From: Xanthobacter tagetidis
GTDB lineage: Bacteria; Pseudomonadota; Alphaproteobacteria; Rhizobiales; Xanthobacteraceae
DNA: 64,000 nt
Direction: 5' to 3'
Assembly (NCBI RefSeq): GCF_003667445.1
Contig: NZ_RCTF01000005.1
Span: forward strand, 186,001 to 250,000
Under the pieces are notes generated by a model. The model saw nothing but the letters and a program-made list of their open reading frames with translations, did not search any database and was not told the DNA's origin. Positions within the stretch are counted from its first letter, which is position 1, and the number at the start of each line of letters is the position of its first letter. A program made the position numbers and the translations under genes. Shown here in pieces: positions 1 to 7,673 of the stretch.

Positions 1-1104
1 GGCCGACAGCCCGATGGGGCAGCCATCGATCGCACCGAGCGGCATGGAGACCTGCGGCAGGCCGGCATGACCGGCGCCGCACAGCAATTCGAGGGCCTTG
101 GCCCGGAATGCTTCCAGTTCCTGGGCGGGCGTGCCCCGCAGAGGTGCCGCTCCTGGGGCGCTTGGCAGCAGGAGGATGCCGTCCTTCCCGAGGAGGGCAT
201 CAAGGCGCTCGCGGATACCCTGGCGCACGCGCAACGCCTCAGCGATGGTGGCGCTGTCGAGCCGTGCTGCGTCGGCAAAGCGCTCCCGGATGCCCGGCCC
301 GAAGCCCGGCTGGGCTTCGGCAACCCATCCGCTGTGCGCCTGCCAGACCTCGCTGGCCTGGATGATCCGGAAGGCATCCCGCCATGCAGTCAGCCCGCCA
401 TCGGCCACCACCACGTGCTCGGCCGGACCAAAACTCTCCAGCGCCCCCGCCAGCGCGGCCTTAACCGCGGAGCCGGCCGCCTCGAAGATGTCGTCGGCGA
501 TCAGGAAGCGGGGCGGAGTGGCGGGCTCCCGCCACTCCGGGATCAGCACGCGGCCGACCTGTTCGAGAAGGTCACCGGACCGCGCAAACCAGCCCACCGT
601 GTCATAGCTGGGCGCGAGAGGAACGGCACCGGTGATCGGAATGCGAGCATGCGTGGGGCGCATGCCGAATACGCCGCAATAGCTGGCTGGGAGGCGCACG
701 GAGCCGCCCGTGTCGGACCCTACGGCGAAATCCACGAGTTCGCCGGCCACCGCGACCACGGAGCCGGACGACGAACCGCCCGGTATGCGCTTCGGCGCGG
801 CCGGATTGATCGGCGTGCCGTAATGATAGTTCTCGCCGTTCAGGCTCCAGGCCAGTTCGTCTGTGCTGGTCTTACCCACCAGCCGCGCACCGGCATTGAG
901 CAAGCGGTCCACGACCGACGCGCTGGCCTGCGGCACTGCGTGGGAGGCCAGCCAGTCCGGGCTTCCCGCCCCCGTGGGCAGGCCGGCCACATCGAAGAAA
1001 TCCTTGACTGCGAAAGTCATGCCGGCAAGCGGCCCGGTATCGCTGAGCAGCATGTCGATCCGGCCGTGGGCGACGAAGGCGCCGATGCGATCCTCCATCA
1101 TCAT
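1..1104 (-). CDS. Amidase signature family hydrolase (C-terminus cut by window edge)
   Basis: Reading the minus strand from the ATG triplets at 1096-1104, the frame stays open to base 1 (368 codons), so the gene leaves the window. The amidase signature Ser-cisSer-Lys elements are visible: FAVKDFFDVAG near residue 30 supplies the lysine, GGSSSGS near residue 110 and SDTGGSVRLPA shortly after supply the two serines. The last visible residues (LPQVSMPLG, GCPIGLSA) match the usual C-terminal part, so perhaps 25 residues are missing. The family hydrolyses amide bonds; the substrate cannot be read from sequence. The start overlaps the stop of the short amidohydrolase remnant upstream (ATGA), so the two are translationally coupled. 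Confidence 0.85.
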   Translation of the reverse strand, partial: MMMEDRIGAFVAHGRIDMLLSDTGPLAGMTFAVKDFFDVAGLPTGAGSPDWLASHAVPQASASVVDRLLNAGARLVGKTSTDELAWSLNGENYHYGTPINPAAPKRIPGGSSSGSVVAVAGELVDFAVGSDTGGSVRLPASYCGVFGMRPTHARIPITGAVPLAPSYDTVGWFARSGDLLEQVGRVLIPEWREPATPPRFLIADDIFEAAGSAVKAALAGALESFGPAEHVVVADGGLTAWRDAFRIIQASEVWQAHSGWVAEAQPGFGPGIRERFADAARLDSATIAEALRVRQGIRERLDALLGKDGILLLPSAPGAAPLRGTPAQELEAFRAKALELLCGAGHAGLPQVSMPLGAIDGCPIGLSA

Positions 1105-1301
1105 TGCGCTCCTTCCGGTCCGTGCAGGGCATGGGTCTCGACGAAGCCGGGCACCACCACGCGCCCGCCAAGATCCTCCGACGGCGCATCCGAACCCAGG
1201 TCCACGCCGATAGCGGCAAAGCGACCCGCACTGATACCGATATCGACGCGCTCCTGCTCACCGGGGATGCGTGCCTTGCGGAAGATGCGGTCCAGGCTCA
1301 T
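1101..1301 (-). pseudogene. Truncated amidohydrolase (cytosine deaminase/dihydroorotase-like N-terminus)
   Basis: A 66-codon frame starts with ATG after AGGA (ACAGGAAAAAGCG). It reads like the first 60 residues of a metal-dependent amidohydrolase: a beta-sandwich segment (VDIGISAGRFAAIG), then GGRVVVPGFVETH, where full-length relatives continue with the HxH metal site and about 350 more residues. Here the frame diverges right after that first His (ALHGPEGAQ) and stops inside the amidase start codon. It therefore lacks the catalytic barrel. A deletion that joined its 5' end to the amidase is the simplest explanation (inference). It may still act as a translated leader for the amidase. Confidence 0.7.
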
Positions 1302-1634
1302 TCGCTTTTTCCTGTTGGGCATCCGCCTGATGAGGGAAGGGAGGTCCTGCTGCTTTGACCGGAACGTTGACCGATGGGATCGCAATTTTACTCACAGCGG
1401 ACGCGCCCGGGCAGCTCACGGCCCGGAATACAACGGGTGCAAGAGACACCCAACCAACTGTATCTTCAGGATTTTTAATTGGCCGGCAGCGTCGCACACC
1501 AAATAACAAGCAAATAGATACTTGCATTATGGATCGGAGCGATCAATGAGGTGGCATGCTGAAATGTTGGGCTATTTTGCTGATTTTTAGGGCACCCGCA
1601 GCTGCGGATCGCCAACCTCGCGACGGCGGCGGGC
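1302..1634. other. Intergenic region, promoter side of amidase genes
   Basis: No gene is supported here. The stretch is unusually A+T-rich for the window between about 1460 and 1600, fitting a promoter for the minus-strand amidohydrolase/amidase pair. A perfect short inverted repeat, GATCG-GAG-CGATC, lies at 1532-1544. Its left half (TGGATC) resembles the GntR-type repeat at 2626-2642, but the right half does not, so I do not call it the same site. Confidence 0.4.
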
Positions 1635-2330
1635 CTACTTGATCCCGGCTCCGTAGGGCGCCGTCAGGAAACTGAGGACAACGCAGATCACTTGCTCCCG
1701 CCGCTCCTTCAGCCATTCCTTGTCGCTCAGGTCCAGACCGAACATCACCGAGAGCGTGTCCTTCTGCGCCAGATGCGTGATGCAGAGCGAGAGGATCGTC
1801 ACATAGAGATTCATGGCGTCTGTCTTCGCCTTGAACACGCCGGCCTCGCACCCCCGCCGCAACAAATCGCTGATCGCCTCGACAAGGGGATAGGTCGTGT
1901 CCGACACCATGGGCAATTGACGGACGAAGCGCCCACCGATCACGTTCTCATTGCGCACGATGGCCACGAATTCCGGATTGTCGCGCAGATAGTCGAAGGT
2001 GAACTCCACCAGCCGGCGCATGCCCGCGGCGGGTTCCAGCGCGCCCAGATCCAGCTCTCGCTCCAGCGACCGGACGCCGGCATAGGTCGCCTCGAGCGCC
2101 GCCAGATACAGATCTTCCTTGCCGCCGAAATAGCGGTAGATCATCTGCACGTTCGCTTCGGCGGCCTTGGCGATCTGATCGATGCGCGCGCCGGTGAAGC
2201 CCTCCACGGCGAAGGCTTTACACGCCGCCTGGAGAATACGCTGCCTGGTCGCTGCGGCATCGCGCTTATGGGGGACGGAGCGTTCGAGTGCGTCCTTCAC
2301 GGGACGCCGGGCAGCAAGCTTGGCCGACAC
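1635..2330 (-). CDS. TetR/AcrR family transcriptional regulator
   Basis: A helix-turn-helix of TetR type occupies roughly residues 25-75 (RQRILQAACKAFAVEGFTG, then IDQIAKAAEANVQMIYRYFGGKEDLY). The rest is a helical ligand-binding domain with no recognisable ligand. The start is uncertain: a GTG at 2330 follows a GGAGG-containing leader at a long spacing, and another GTG at 2360 would add 10 residues without a ribosome site. The gene sits downstream of an IS3-type scar (2397-2480), so its native promoter may have been replaced. It runs in the same direction as the amidase and could control it; this is inference from position only. Confidence 0.85.
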   Translation of the reverse strand: MSAKLAARRPVKDALERSVPHKRDAAATRQRILQAACKAFAVEGFTGARIDQIAKAAEANVQMIYRYFGGKEDLYLAALEATYAGVRSLERELDLGALEPAAGMRRLVEFTFDYLRDNPEFVAIVRNENVIGGRFVRQLPMVSDTTYPLVEAISDLLRRGCEAGVFKAKTDAMNLYVTILSLCITHLAQKDTLSVMFGLDLSDKEWLKERREQVICVVLSFLTAPYGAGIK

Positions 2331-2396
2331 AGGAAATCCATCTCCTCCCCACCGCCCCACAACGGGGCCTGCCGGGGCACTATAACTATCAAGGAC

Positions 2397-2480
2397 TGAA
2401 CCGCCCCGGGTTTTCTAGGCGCCTTCGGGTTTGGCCGTGCGCTGGCGTTCGAACTCGATGGGTGACAGCATTTTGTTAGC
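2397..2480 (-). mobile_element. IS3-family insertion sequence remnant (transposase C-terminus and terminal repeat)
   Basis: On the minus strand the frame ending TAG at 2415-2417 reads NKMLSPIEFERQRTAKPEGA, the typical C-terminus of IS3-family OrfB (rve integrase-type) transposases. It is followed directly by TGAACCGCCCCGGGTTTTCT read from 2397 on the plus strand, which resembles a terminal inverted repeat with the usual TGA end. Upstream the frame closes within about ten codons (TGA at 2499-2501), so only the last piece of the transposase survives. No second end is visible. Recognition is by memory of the family, not by search. Confidence 0.6.
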
Positions 2481-2541
2481 GCGTGCTTCCGGGTGCCGTC
2501 ACGGTCCGCCCTGTGCGCTCCGGGAGTAGTGGGACGAGCGG

Positions 2542-2577
2542 ATGCGGATGATGCAGCGGGTGCGGATGATGCAGCGG
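2542..2577. repeat. Two tandem copies of an 18-bp unit
   Basis: The unit (A/G)TGCGGATGATGCAGCGG occurs twice in direct succession at 2542-2559 and 2560-2577, differing at one base. It lies between the IS remnant and the GntR gene and is not part of a supported coding region. Confidence 0.7.
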
Positions 2578-2625
2578 TTGCGGCGCAAGTGAACCCTTGA
2601 AATCCCAAGGGAAGTAGCGCTTTAG

Positions 2626-2642
2626 TTGGATCAAATATCCAA
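2626..2642. promoter_or_regulatory. Inverted repeat TTGGAT-N5-ATCCAA, candidate GntR operator
   Basis: A perfect 6-bp-arm inverted repeat ends 14 bp before the GntR start codon, where autoregulation would be expected. A related 17-mer with 12 identical positions lies at 8770-8786 in the promoter region of the ABC importer operon. FadR-subfamily GntR proteins bind short palindromes of this size. Binding is inference. Confidence 0.5.
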
Positions 2643-2656
2643 TTCGGAGCGTCGAT

Positions 2657-3379
2657 ATGCGCGTCGCAAGCGCGGCAGCCGAACCGGGCGGAAATTCGCT
2701 TCCCGATATCGTTTACGGGCAGATCCGCCGGGCGATCCTCACCGGGGAGATGCCGCCTGGCTATGTGCTGCGCCAGGAGGAGCTTGCCCAGAAGCTCGGG
2801 ATCAGCCGGGTCCCGCTGCGCGAGGCGCTGCGTCGGCTTGAAACCGAGGGGATCGTCGTCCTGCGGCCGCGCCGCGGCTACGCCGTCGTTTCGCTGAGTC
2901 CGGAGGAGATCAGGGAGATCTTCGAGCTGCGCGCGGTGATCGAGGCCCATGCCGGCGAGATCGCCGCGCAAAGGCGAACCGACGACGACATCGCGGCCGT
3001 CAAGGCCTCGCTCGAAGCCATGGATCGCCTCGCGGTGAACACGCCCGGCAAGGTCGACAAGTGGCTCGACGTCCATGCCCGCTTTCACAGCGACCTGTTC
3101 GCAAGCGCCCGCAGAAGCCACGCGTCGCGCGTCGTCCGCACCCTCGGCGACCTGGTGGAGCCCTACATACGGATCGAGGTGCTCTTCACGAAGGACGTCA
3201 TCGAGGCCCAGCGCGAACATCACGAGATGTACCAGGCCCTGGTCGATGGCGACGGCGACCGGCTGCGCGATCTGTGCAAGTCGCATTGCCTGCACACGGC
3301 CCAGCGCCTCCAGCGCGCGCTCGATGTCTCGCGCCGGGTCGGCGGTTCGCGGTCCGCACCGCGGCTCATCTCGCCTTAG
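2657..3379 (+). CDS. GntR family regulator, FCD (FadR) subfamily
   Basis: The 240-residue protein has a winged HTH at residues 15-80 (VYGQIRRAILTGEMPPGYVL, then LAQKLGISRVPLREALRRLE and RPRRGYAV) followed by an all-helical FCD domain. Residues that fit the FCD metal/ligand site are visible in DVHARFHSDLF, EHHEMY and SHCLH. The ATG follows GGAG at 2646-2649. It is convergent with the RidA/FAH/ABC operon. An inverted repeat just before its start has a counterpart upstream of that operon, suggesting it represses both its own gene and the importer until a substrate-derived acid is present (inference). Confidence 0.92.
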   Translation: MRVASAAAEPGGNSLPDIVYGQIRRAILTGEMPPGYVLRQEELAQKLGISRVPLREALRRLETEGIVVLRPRRGYAVVSLSPEEIREIFELRAVIEAHAGEIAAQRRTDDDIAAVKASLEAMDRLAVNTPGKVDKWLDVHARFHSDLFASARRSHASRVVRTLGDLVEPYIRIEVLFTKDVIEAQREHHEMYQALVDGDGDRLRDLCKSHCLHTAQRLQRALDVSRRVGGSRSAPRLISP

Positions 3380-3484
3380 AGGCGCCCCTCTCACCGCGAA
3401 GGCGGTGCCTTTGCGGCCCAACCATGAGCGGAATTCCGGCAGCCTGGATGCCCGAAGCGCCCAGGCGGCCGGATGCGCCGACGC

Positions 3485-3892
3485 TCAGAGCGCGGCGATG
3501 GTCTGCACTTCCACCAGGAACGGCTCCTTCACGAGGCGATCCACCATGAGCAAGGTGTTCGGCGGATACTTTCCATCCGGAAACATCTTGGGGAATTCAC
3601 GGGTGCGGAAGTCCATGAACTTCGGGATGTCCTGGGAGTGGACCAGATAGGTCGTGAACTGAACCACGTTGCTCCAGTCGGCCCCGGCCGAGCGCAGGGC
3701 GGCCTCGACGTTCTTGAACACCTGGGTGCACTGGGCGTTGAAGTCGCCCTCGCCGACGATGTTGTCCTGGGAATCGCCGGACAGCATGCCGGCGATGAAC
3801 AGAAACTCCGACGCCTTCACGCGCGTGACATGGGTGTATTGACCCATCGGCGTGCCGAGATCGGTGGGGTTATAGATCGATATGTCAGCCAT
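3485..3892 (-). CDS. RidA/YjgF/UK114 family protein, atypical
   Basis: A 135-residue single-domain protein with the Rid fold signature (FLFIAGMLSGD, QVFKNVEAALRSAGADWSNVVQFTTYL). Canonical RidA deaminates reactive enamine/imine intermediates using a conserved Arg in a PARxTV-like motif near residue 105. Here the corresponding stretch reads KYPPNTLLMVDRL, with Asn where the Arg is expected, so classical 2-aminoacrylate deaminase activity is doubtful. It lies 17 bp downstream of the FAH-family gene and is the last gene of the operon. Members lacking the Arg often sit in catabolic clusters, where they may act on other intermediates. Confidence 0.88.
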   Translation of the reverse strand: MADISIYNPTDLGTPMGQYTHVTRVKASEFLFIAGMLSGDSQDNIVGEGDFNAQCTQVFKNVEAALRSAGADWSNVVQFTTYLVHSQDIPKFMDFRTREFPKMFPDGKYPPNTLLMVDRLVKEPFLVEVQTIAAL

Positions 3893-3909
3893 TGTTTCCT
3901 CTCAGGGGG

Positions 3910-4794
3910 CTAGGAGATCGGATTTTCGAGGCTGCCGATGCCGTCGACCTCGATGCGGACGATGTCGCCGGCGTGCAGGTAGCGCGGCGGCTTGAAGCCG
4001 ATCCCCACGCCGGCGGGCGTGCCGGTCGCGATCACGTCGCCGGGCTCGAGCGTGATCGAGCGGCCGACGGTCCGGACCAGGGTCGGGATGTCGAAGATCA
4101 GGTCGCGCAGGCGAGACTCCTGCCGCTTCTCGCCATTGACGAACGTGCGGATGCCGGGCGTCGCCAGGTCGCTCATCTCGTCGGCGGTGACGATGACCGG
4201 GCCCATGGGGGCGAAGGTGTCGATGCCCTTGCCGAGCAGCCACTGCTTGTGCCGGCGCTGAAGCTCGCGGGAGGTCACGTCGTTGAGCAGCGTGTAGCCG
4301 AAGACGAAACCCATGGGATCGTCTCCCTCCGCCACCCGCCCGCCGCGGCCGATGACCACCGCCAGTTCCGCCTCGTAGTCGACCGAGTCGTAAGGATCGA
4401 GGTCGGAGCGGATGGCCTCTTCAGGACCGATCACGGACGACGGCGGCTTGCTGAAGAAGATCGGATATTCGGGAATCTCGCTGCCGCCGACGGCCCCCGA
4501 ATCGAACCCGCTGCCGCCGAATTCGGCGGCATGCTCGCGGTAGTTCTTGCCCACGCAGAAGATGTTGCGAGGCGGGCGCGGGATCGGGGCAAGGATGGTC
4601 GCGCCTGCGGCCGGGCGCACATGACTGCCCCCGGCGCCGAGTTCGGCGATCCTCGCCCGGCGGTCGGCGAAGTTGGTGATGAGATCGATCATGTCGGCGG
4701 CGAGGCCGGCGGCGGTCAGGTCGATGAACCCGCCCTCCCCCTGCACCAGCGCGACGCCCTCCCGGCCGTCATCTCTAAACGTAGCGAGCCTCAT
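3910..4794 (-). CDS. Fumarylacetoacetate hydrolase (FAH) family protein
   Basis: The 294-residue length is usual for bacterial FAH-superfamily hydrolases/isomerases. The small N-terminal domain (residues 1-65) is followed by the catalytic domain beginning with IFCVGKNYREHAAEFG. Metal-binding acidic residues are visible in DYEAELAVVIG, and the C-terminal GDVIATGTPAGVGIGF loop is intact. Relatives cleave or decarboxylate 2,4-diketo or 2-hydroxy-diene acids in ring-cleavage pathways; the exact substrate is unknown. Its position between RidA and an ABC importer suggests the imported compound is degraded through a keto- or imino-acid intermediate. Confidence 0.9.
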   Translation of the reverse strand: MRLATFRDDGREGVALVQGEGGFIDLTAAGLAADMIDLITNFADRRARIAELGAGGSHVRPAAGATILAPIPRPPRNIFCVGKNYREHAAEFGGSGFDSGAVGGSEIPEYPIFFSKPPSSVIGPEEAIRSDLDPYDSVDYEAELAVVIGRGGRVAEGDDPMGFVFGYTLLNDVTSRELQRRHKQWLLGKGIDTFAPMGPVIVTADEMSDLATPGIRTFVNGEKRQESRLRDLIFDIPTLVRTVGRSITLEPGDVIATGTPAGVGIGFKPPRYLHAGDIVRIEVDGIGSLENPIS

Positions 4795-4882
4795 AACTCT
4801 GTCCTTGTTTGTCTTGTGTTCTGGTCAGACGGCGACCCTGAGGGACGCGCACGCGCCGCCGCGCCAGCCTGGCGCGCGGAAC

Positions 4883-5974
4883 TCAGGGCTTGAGCGGGAC
4901 GAGGTGGATCCGGTCCGCGGGAACATCGACGGTGAAGGTCTCGCCCGTCGTGAGAGCGGCGTGTCGGCTGAGCGCGGTGCAATCCACGAACGCCCGTTCC
5001 CCGCTGGGGATGATCGCAAGCTCGGCAAGGCTTGACGCGCCGTGAAAATACACGGCCTCCAGCCGGGCCTCGAAGCTCAGCCCCGCTCCCGCTCCTTCCG
5101 GCGACGTGCGCAGGGTGGCGTCCTCAGGCCGGAAGAACACGTTCGCGGTCTTCTGCGCGGCGACGGGCAGCGGCCGCGGGACCTGGACCTCCCTGCCGAG
5201 GCAGGAGAGCCGGCAATGGTTGGCGCCTGCCTCCAGGACGGCCGCCTCGGTAAGCGTGCCACGGCCGATGAAGCGGGCGACGAAGGGCGTGGCAGGGCGG
5301 GCGTAGAGTTCCGCCGGCGCGGCGCACTGCTCCACCCGCCCGGCGCACATCACGGCAACCCGGTCCGACATCAGCAGCGCCTCTTCCTGGTCGTGGGTCA
5401 CGAACACGGTGGTGATGCCGAGCTCCTGCTGCAGCCGACGCACCTCGTGCTGAAGCTCCTCCCTCAGCTCTCGGTCCAGTGCACTGAACGGTTCATCCAG
5501 AAGCAGAATGTCTGGCTCCACGACGAGCGCCCGAGCCAGGGCGATGCGCTGCTGCTGCCCGCCGCTGAGGCTGCGGGGAGAGCGGTCGGCGAACGCCTCC
5601 ATATGGACCATTGCGAGGGCGCGCTTCACCCTGGCCTCGCGCTCCACCTTGGCGACGCCGCGCATCTTGAGCCCGTACCCGACATTGGCGGCCACGTTCA
5701 TGTGCGGGAACAGCGCATAGGCCTGGAACATCATGCCGATCCGGCGGTGTTCCGGCGCGAGGTTCTCCACATGCCGGCCGCGGATTCTGATCGAGCCTTC
5801 GCTGACGTCCTCGAAGCCCGCCACCATCATCAATGTGGTGGTCTTGCCGCAGCCGCTGGGACCGAGCAGGGAGATGAATTCGCCTTCGGCGATGTCGAGA
5901 TCGAGCCGATCCACCGCGACCGAGCTGCCGAAGATCTTGCTGACGCGGGCGAGCTGCAGGCCTGGAACGTTCAC
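4883..5974 (-). CDS. ABC transporter ATP-binding protein (PotA/spermidine-putrescine type)
   Basis: The GTG at 5972-5974 overlaps the upstream permease stop (GTGA), giving 363 residues. Walker A (GPSGCGKTTT), the signature LSGGQQQRIALARAL and Walker B (DILLLDEPFSALD) with the VTHDQEEAL switch region are all intact. The C-terminal third (from about residue 240) is a TOBE-like beta domain (FFRPEDATLRT), as in PotA and other importer ATPases. It energises the importer formed with the two permeases and the binding protein upstream in the same operon. Confidence 0.92.
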   Translation of the reverse strand: MNVPGLQLARVSKIFGSSVAVDRLDLDIAEGEFISLLGPSGCGKTTTLMMVAGFEDVSEGSIRIRGRHVENLAPEHRRIGMMFQAYALFPHMNVAANVGYGLKMRGVAKVEREARVKRALAMVHMEAFADRSPRSLSGGQQQRIALARALVVEPDILLLDEPFSALDRELREELQHEVRRLQQELGITTVFVTHDQEEALLMSDRVAVMCAGRVEQCAAPAELYARPATPFVARFIGRGTLTEAAVLEAGANHCRLSCLGREVQVPRPLPVAAQKTANVFFRPEDATLRTSPEGAGAGLSFEARLEAVYFHGASSLAELAIIPSGERAFVDCTALSRHAALTTGETFTVDVPADRIHLVPLKP

Positions 5975-6771
5975 GAGACGCCTCCCTGGTTTGCCGCGCG
6001 CACGGCAAAGGTCACGAAGACGGCGATCACGAGCAGCTGGACGATGGAAAAGGCAGCGACGCTGGGGTCGAAATTGTACTGCATGTAGTTGAACACCGCG
6101 ACGGGCATGGTGATGTTGTCGGAGGTCGTGACAAACAGAGAGATCGGGATGTTCACGATCGAGACGATGAAGGTGAACGCCGCGCCGGCGCGCACGCCGG
6201 GGGCCATCAGAGGCAGCGTCACCGTCACGAAGGCCCGGAGCGGAGAAGCTCCGAGGCTTCGCGCCGCCTGCTCGTAAACCGTCGGCAGGCCCGCCAGCAC
6301 GGCCACCGAAGTGCGCAGCACGTAGGGCGCGCCGATCACCGAGTGGCCGAAGATCAGCGTCCAGATGGACAGGCCGAGGCCGAACCAGTTCCACAGCAGC
6401 AGGAGCGCCACGCCGAACACGATCCAGGGCACGGTGAGCGACGACAGGCAGAGCGCGTAGAGCAGCTCGCGCCCGGGGAAGCGGCGGCGCACGATCAGCA
6501 TCGCCGCCGGCACGCCCACCAGGAGCGCGATGCCGGTGGAGACGAACGCGACGATCAGGCTGTTCTGGAACGACGTCGCGAAGGTGGGATTGGCCCAGAC
6601 GGCCGAATACCACCTCAGCGTGAAGCCGCTGGGCGGGAAGCTGATGTATTCGGCCGAATCGAACGAGGCGACCAGCACGATGAACAGCGGAAAGATGAGG
6701 ACCAGCGACAAGACGAGCGCATATGCGCCGAGAATCCTGCCACCCCAGTCCCGCCGCGCGCGCGTGCTCAT
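5971..6771 (-). CDS. ABC transporter permease (PotC-like)
   Basis: A 266-residue membrane protein with about six hydrophobic segments. The EAA loop that docks on the ATPase is visible as EQAARSLGASPLRAFVTVTLP. Gene order (binding protein, permease, permease, ATPase) and length match the second permease of polyamine/iron/thiamine-type importers. The start ATG overlaps the stop of the preceding permease by 4 bases, so the operon is translationally coupled. Confidence 0.92.
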   Translation of the reverse strand: MSTRARRDWGGRILGAYALVLSLVLIFPLFIVLVASFDSAEYISFPPSGFTLRWYSAVWANPTFATSFQNSLIVAFVSTGIALLVGVPAAMLIVRRRFPGRELLYALCLSSLTVPWIVFGVALLLLWNWFGLGLSIWTLIFGHSVIGAPYVLRTSVAVLAGLPTVYEQAARSLGASPLRAFVTVTLPLMAPGVRAGAAFTFIVSIVNIPISLFVTTSDNITMPVAVFNYMQYNFDPSVAAFSIVQLLVIAVFVTFAVRAANQGGVS

Positions 6772-7673
6772 GGCTGCCCAGCGCCCCGCAAAGGATTGAA
6801 AAAGCGCAGCTGGATTGCGAGCACGGCCAGCGCGAGCGCGGTCAGCGTAATGGCGAGCACCGCACCGGCCGGCCAGTCGTTGGCGACCGTCATCTGCTCC
6901 CAGATTGCCACCGGCAGCATCACCGTCCCGGTGCCGCCGAGAAAGAGCGGAATGACGAAGGCGCCGCAGCTCTGCATGAACACGATCAGCATGCCGGCGG
7001 CCACGCCCTCAAGGCTGAGCGGCAGGGTGACCGTGGCGAAGGCCCGCGCCGGCGAGGCGCCGAGGCTGCGGGCAGCGCGCTCAAGCAGCGGGTCGATGCC
7101 GCGCAGGACGCTCTCGATCGGCAGGAGCATGAAGGTGAAGCTCACATGCACCAGGCCGATCGCCACCGCCGTCACGCCATAGACCAGCGACACGGGCTCA
7201 TTGGTGATGCCGAGCCCCTGCAGCACCGCATTGATGACGCCGGTCTTGCCGAGCATGATCAGCCAGCCGATGGTTAGCATGTTCATGCCCACCGCGAGCG
7301 GCGTGAAGGAGACCAGGAAGGCGAGCCCGCGCCAGCGCGACCGGCTGCGGGCGAGGAAGAGGGCCATCGGATAGGCCAGAAGCGCGTTGAAGACCGCGAT
7401 CGCCGCGCTCACGACGAGCGTGAAGACGATGACGCGCCAGACATAGGGCGACTGGAACTGCGCCACGTACTTGGCGATGGACAGACCCGACGCGAAGGGC
7501 CGCTGGCCCGTGCCGTCGCCGAGGCTCACGCCAAGCACCAGGACGAGCGGCAGCACGTATCCCACCAGCATGAGGCCGGCGAGCGGCATGCCCAGAAGGG
7601 CATGCCGCTGCGCACGGAACCTTGGCCTGCGGGAAGCGACGGCAGCCTGACTGGCTCCGGTCGCCGTGCTCAT
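6768..7673 (-). CDS. ABC transporter permease (PotB-like)
   Basis: The ATG at 7671-7673 overlaps the stop of the binding-protein gene (ATGA), giving 301 residues. A short polar N-terminus precedes a first hydrophobic segment (LAGLMLVGYVLPLVLVLGVS), followed by five more. The EAA loop reads ERAARSLGASPARAFATVTLP. It pairs with the downstream PotC-like permease to form the transmembrane channel. Confidence 0.92.
   Translation of the reverse strand: MSTATGASQAAVASRRPRFRAQRHALLGMPLAGLMLVGYVLPLVLVLGVSLGDGTGQRPFASGLSIAKYVAQFQSPYVWRVIVFTLVVSAAIAVFNALLAYPMALFLARSRSRWRGLAFLVSFTPLAVGMNMLTIGWLIMLGKTGVINAVLQGLGITNEPVSLVYGVTAVAIGLVHVSFTFMLLPIESVLRGIDPLLERAARSLGASPARAFATVTLPLSLEGVAAGMLIVFMQSCGAFVIPLFLGGTGTVMLPVAIWEQMTVANDWPAGAVLAITLTALALAVLAIQLRFFNPLRGAGQP

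Noticed and set aside
67..1506. A 479-codon plus-strand frame opposite the amidase
   Set aside because: It lacks any domain resemblance, is rich in Arg/Gly/His/Ala and is antisense to a clear amidase; typical high-G+C shadow.
1532..1544. Third GntR operator in the amidase promoter
   Set aside because: Only the left half (TGGATC) matches the other two sites; the right arm and spacing do not.
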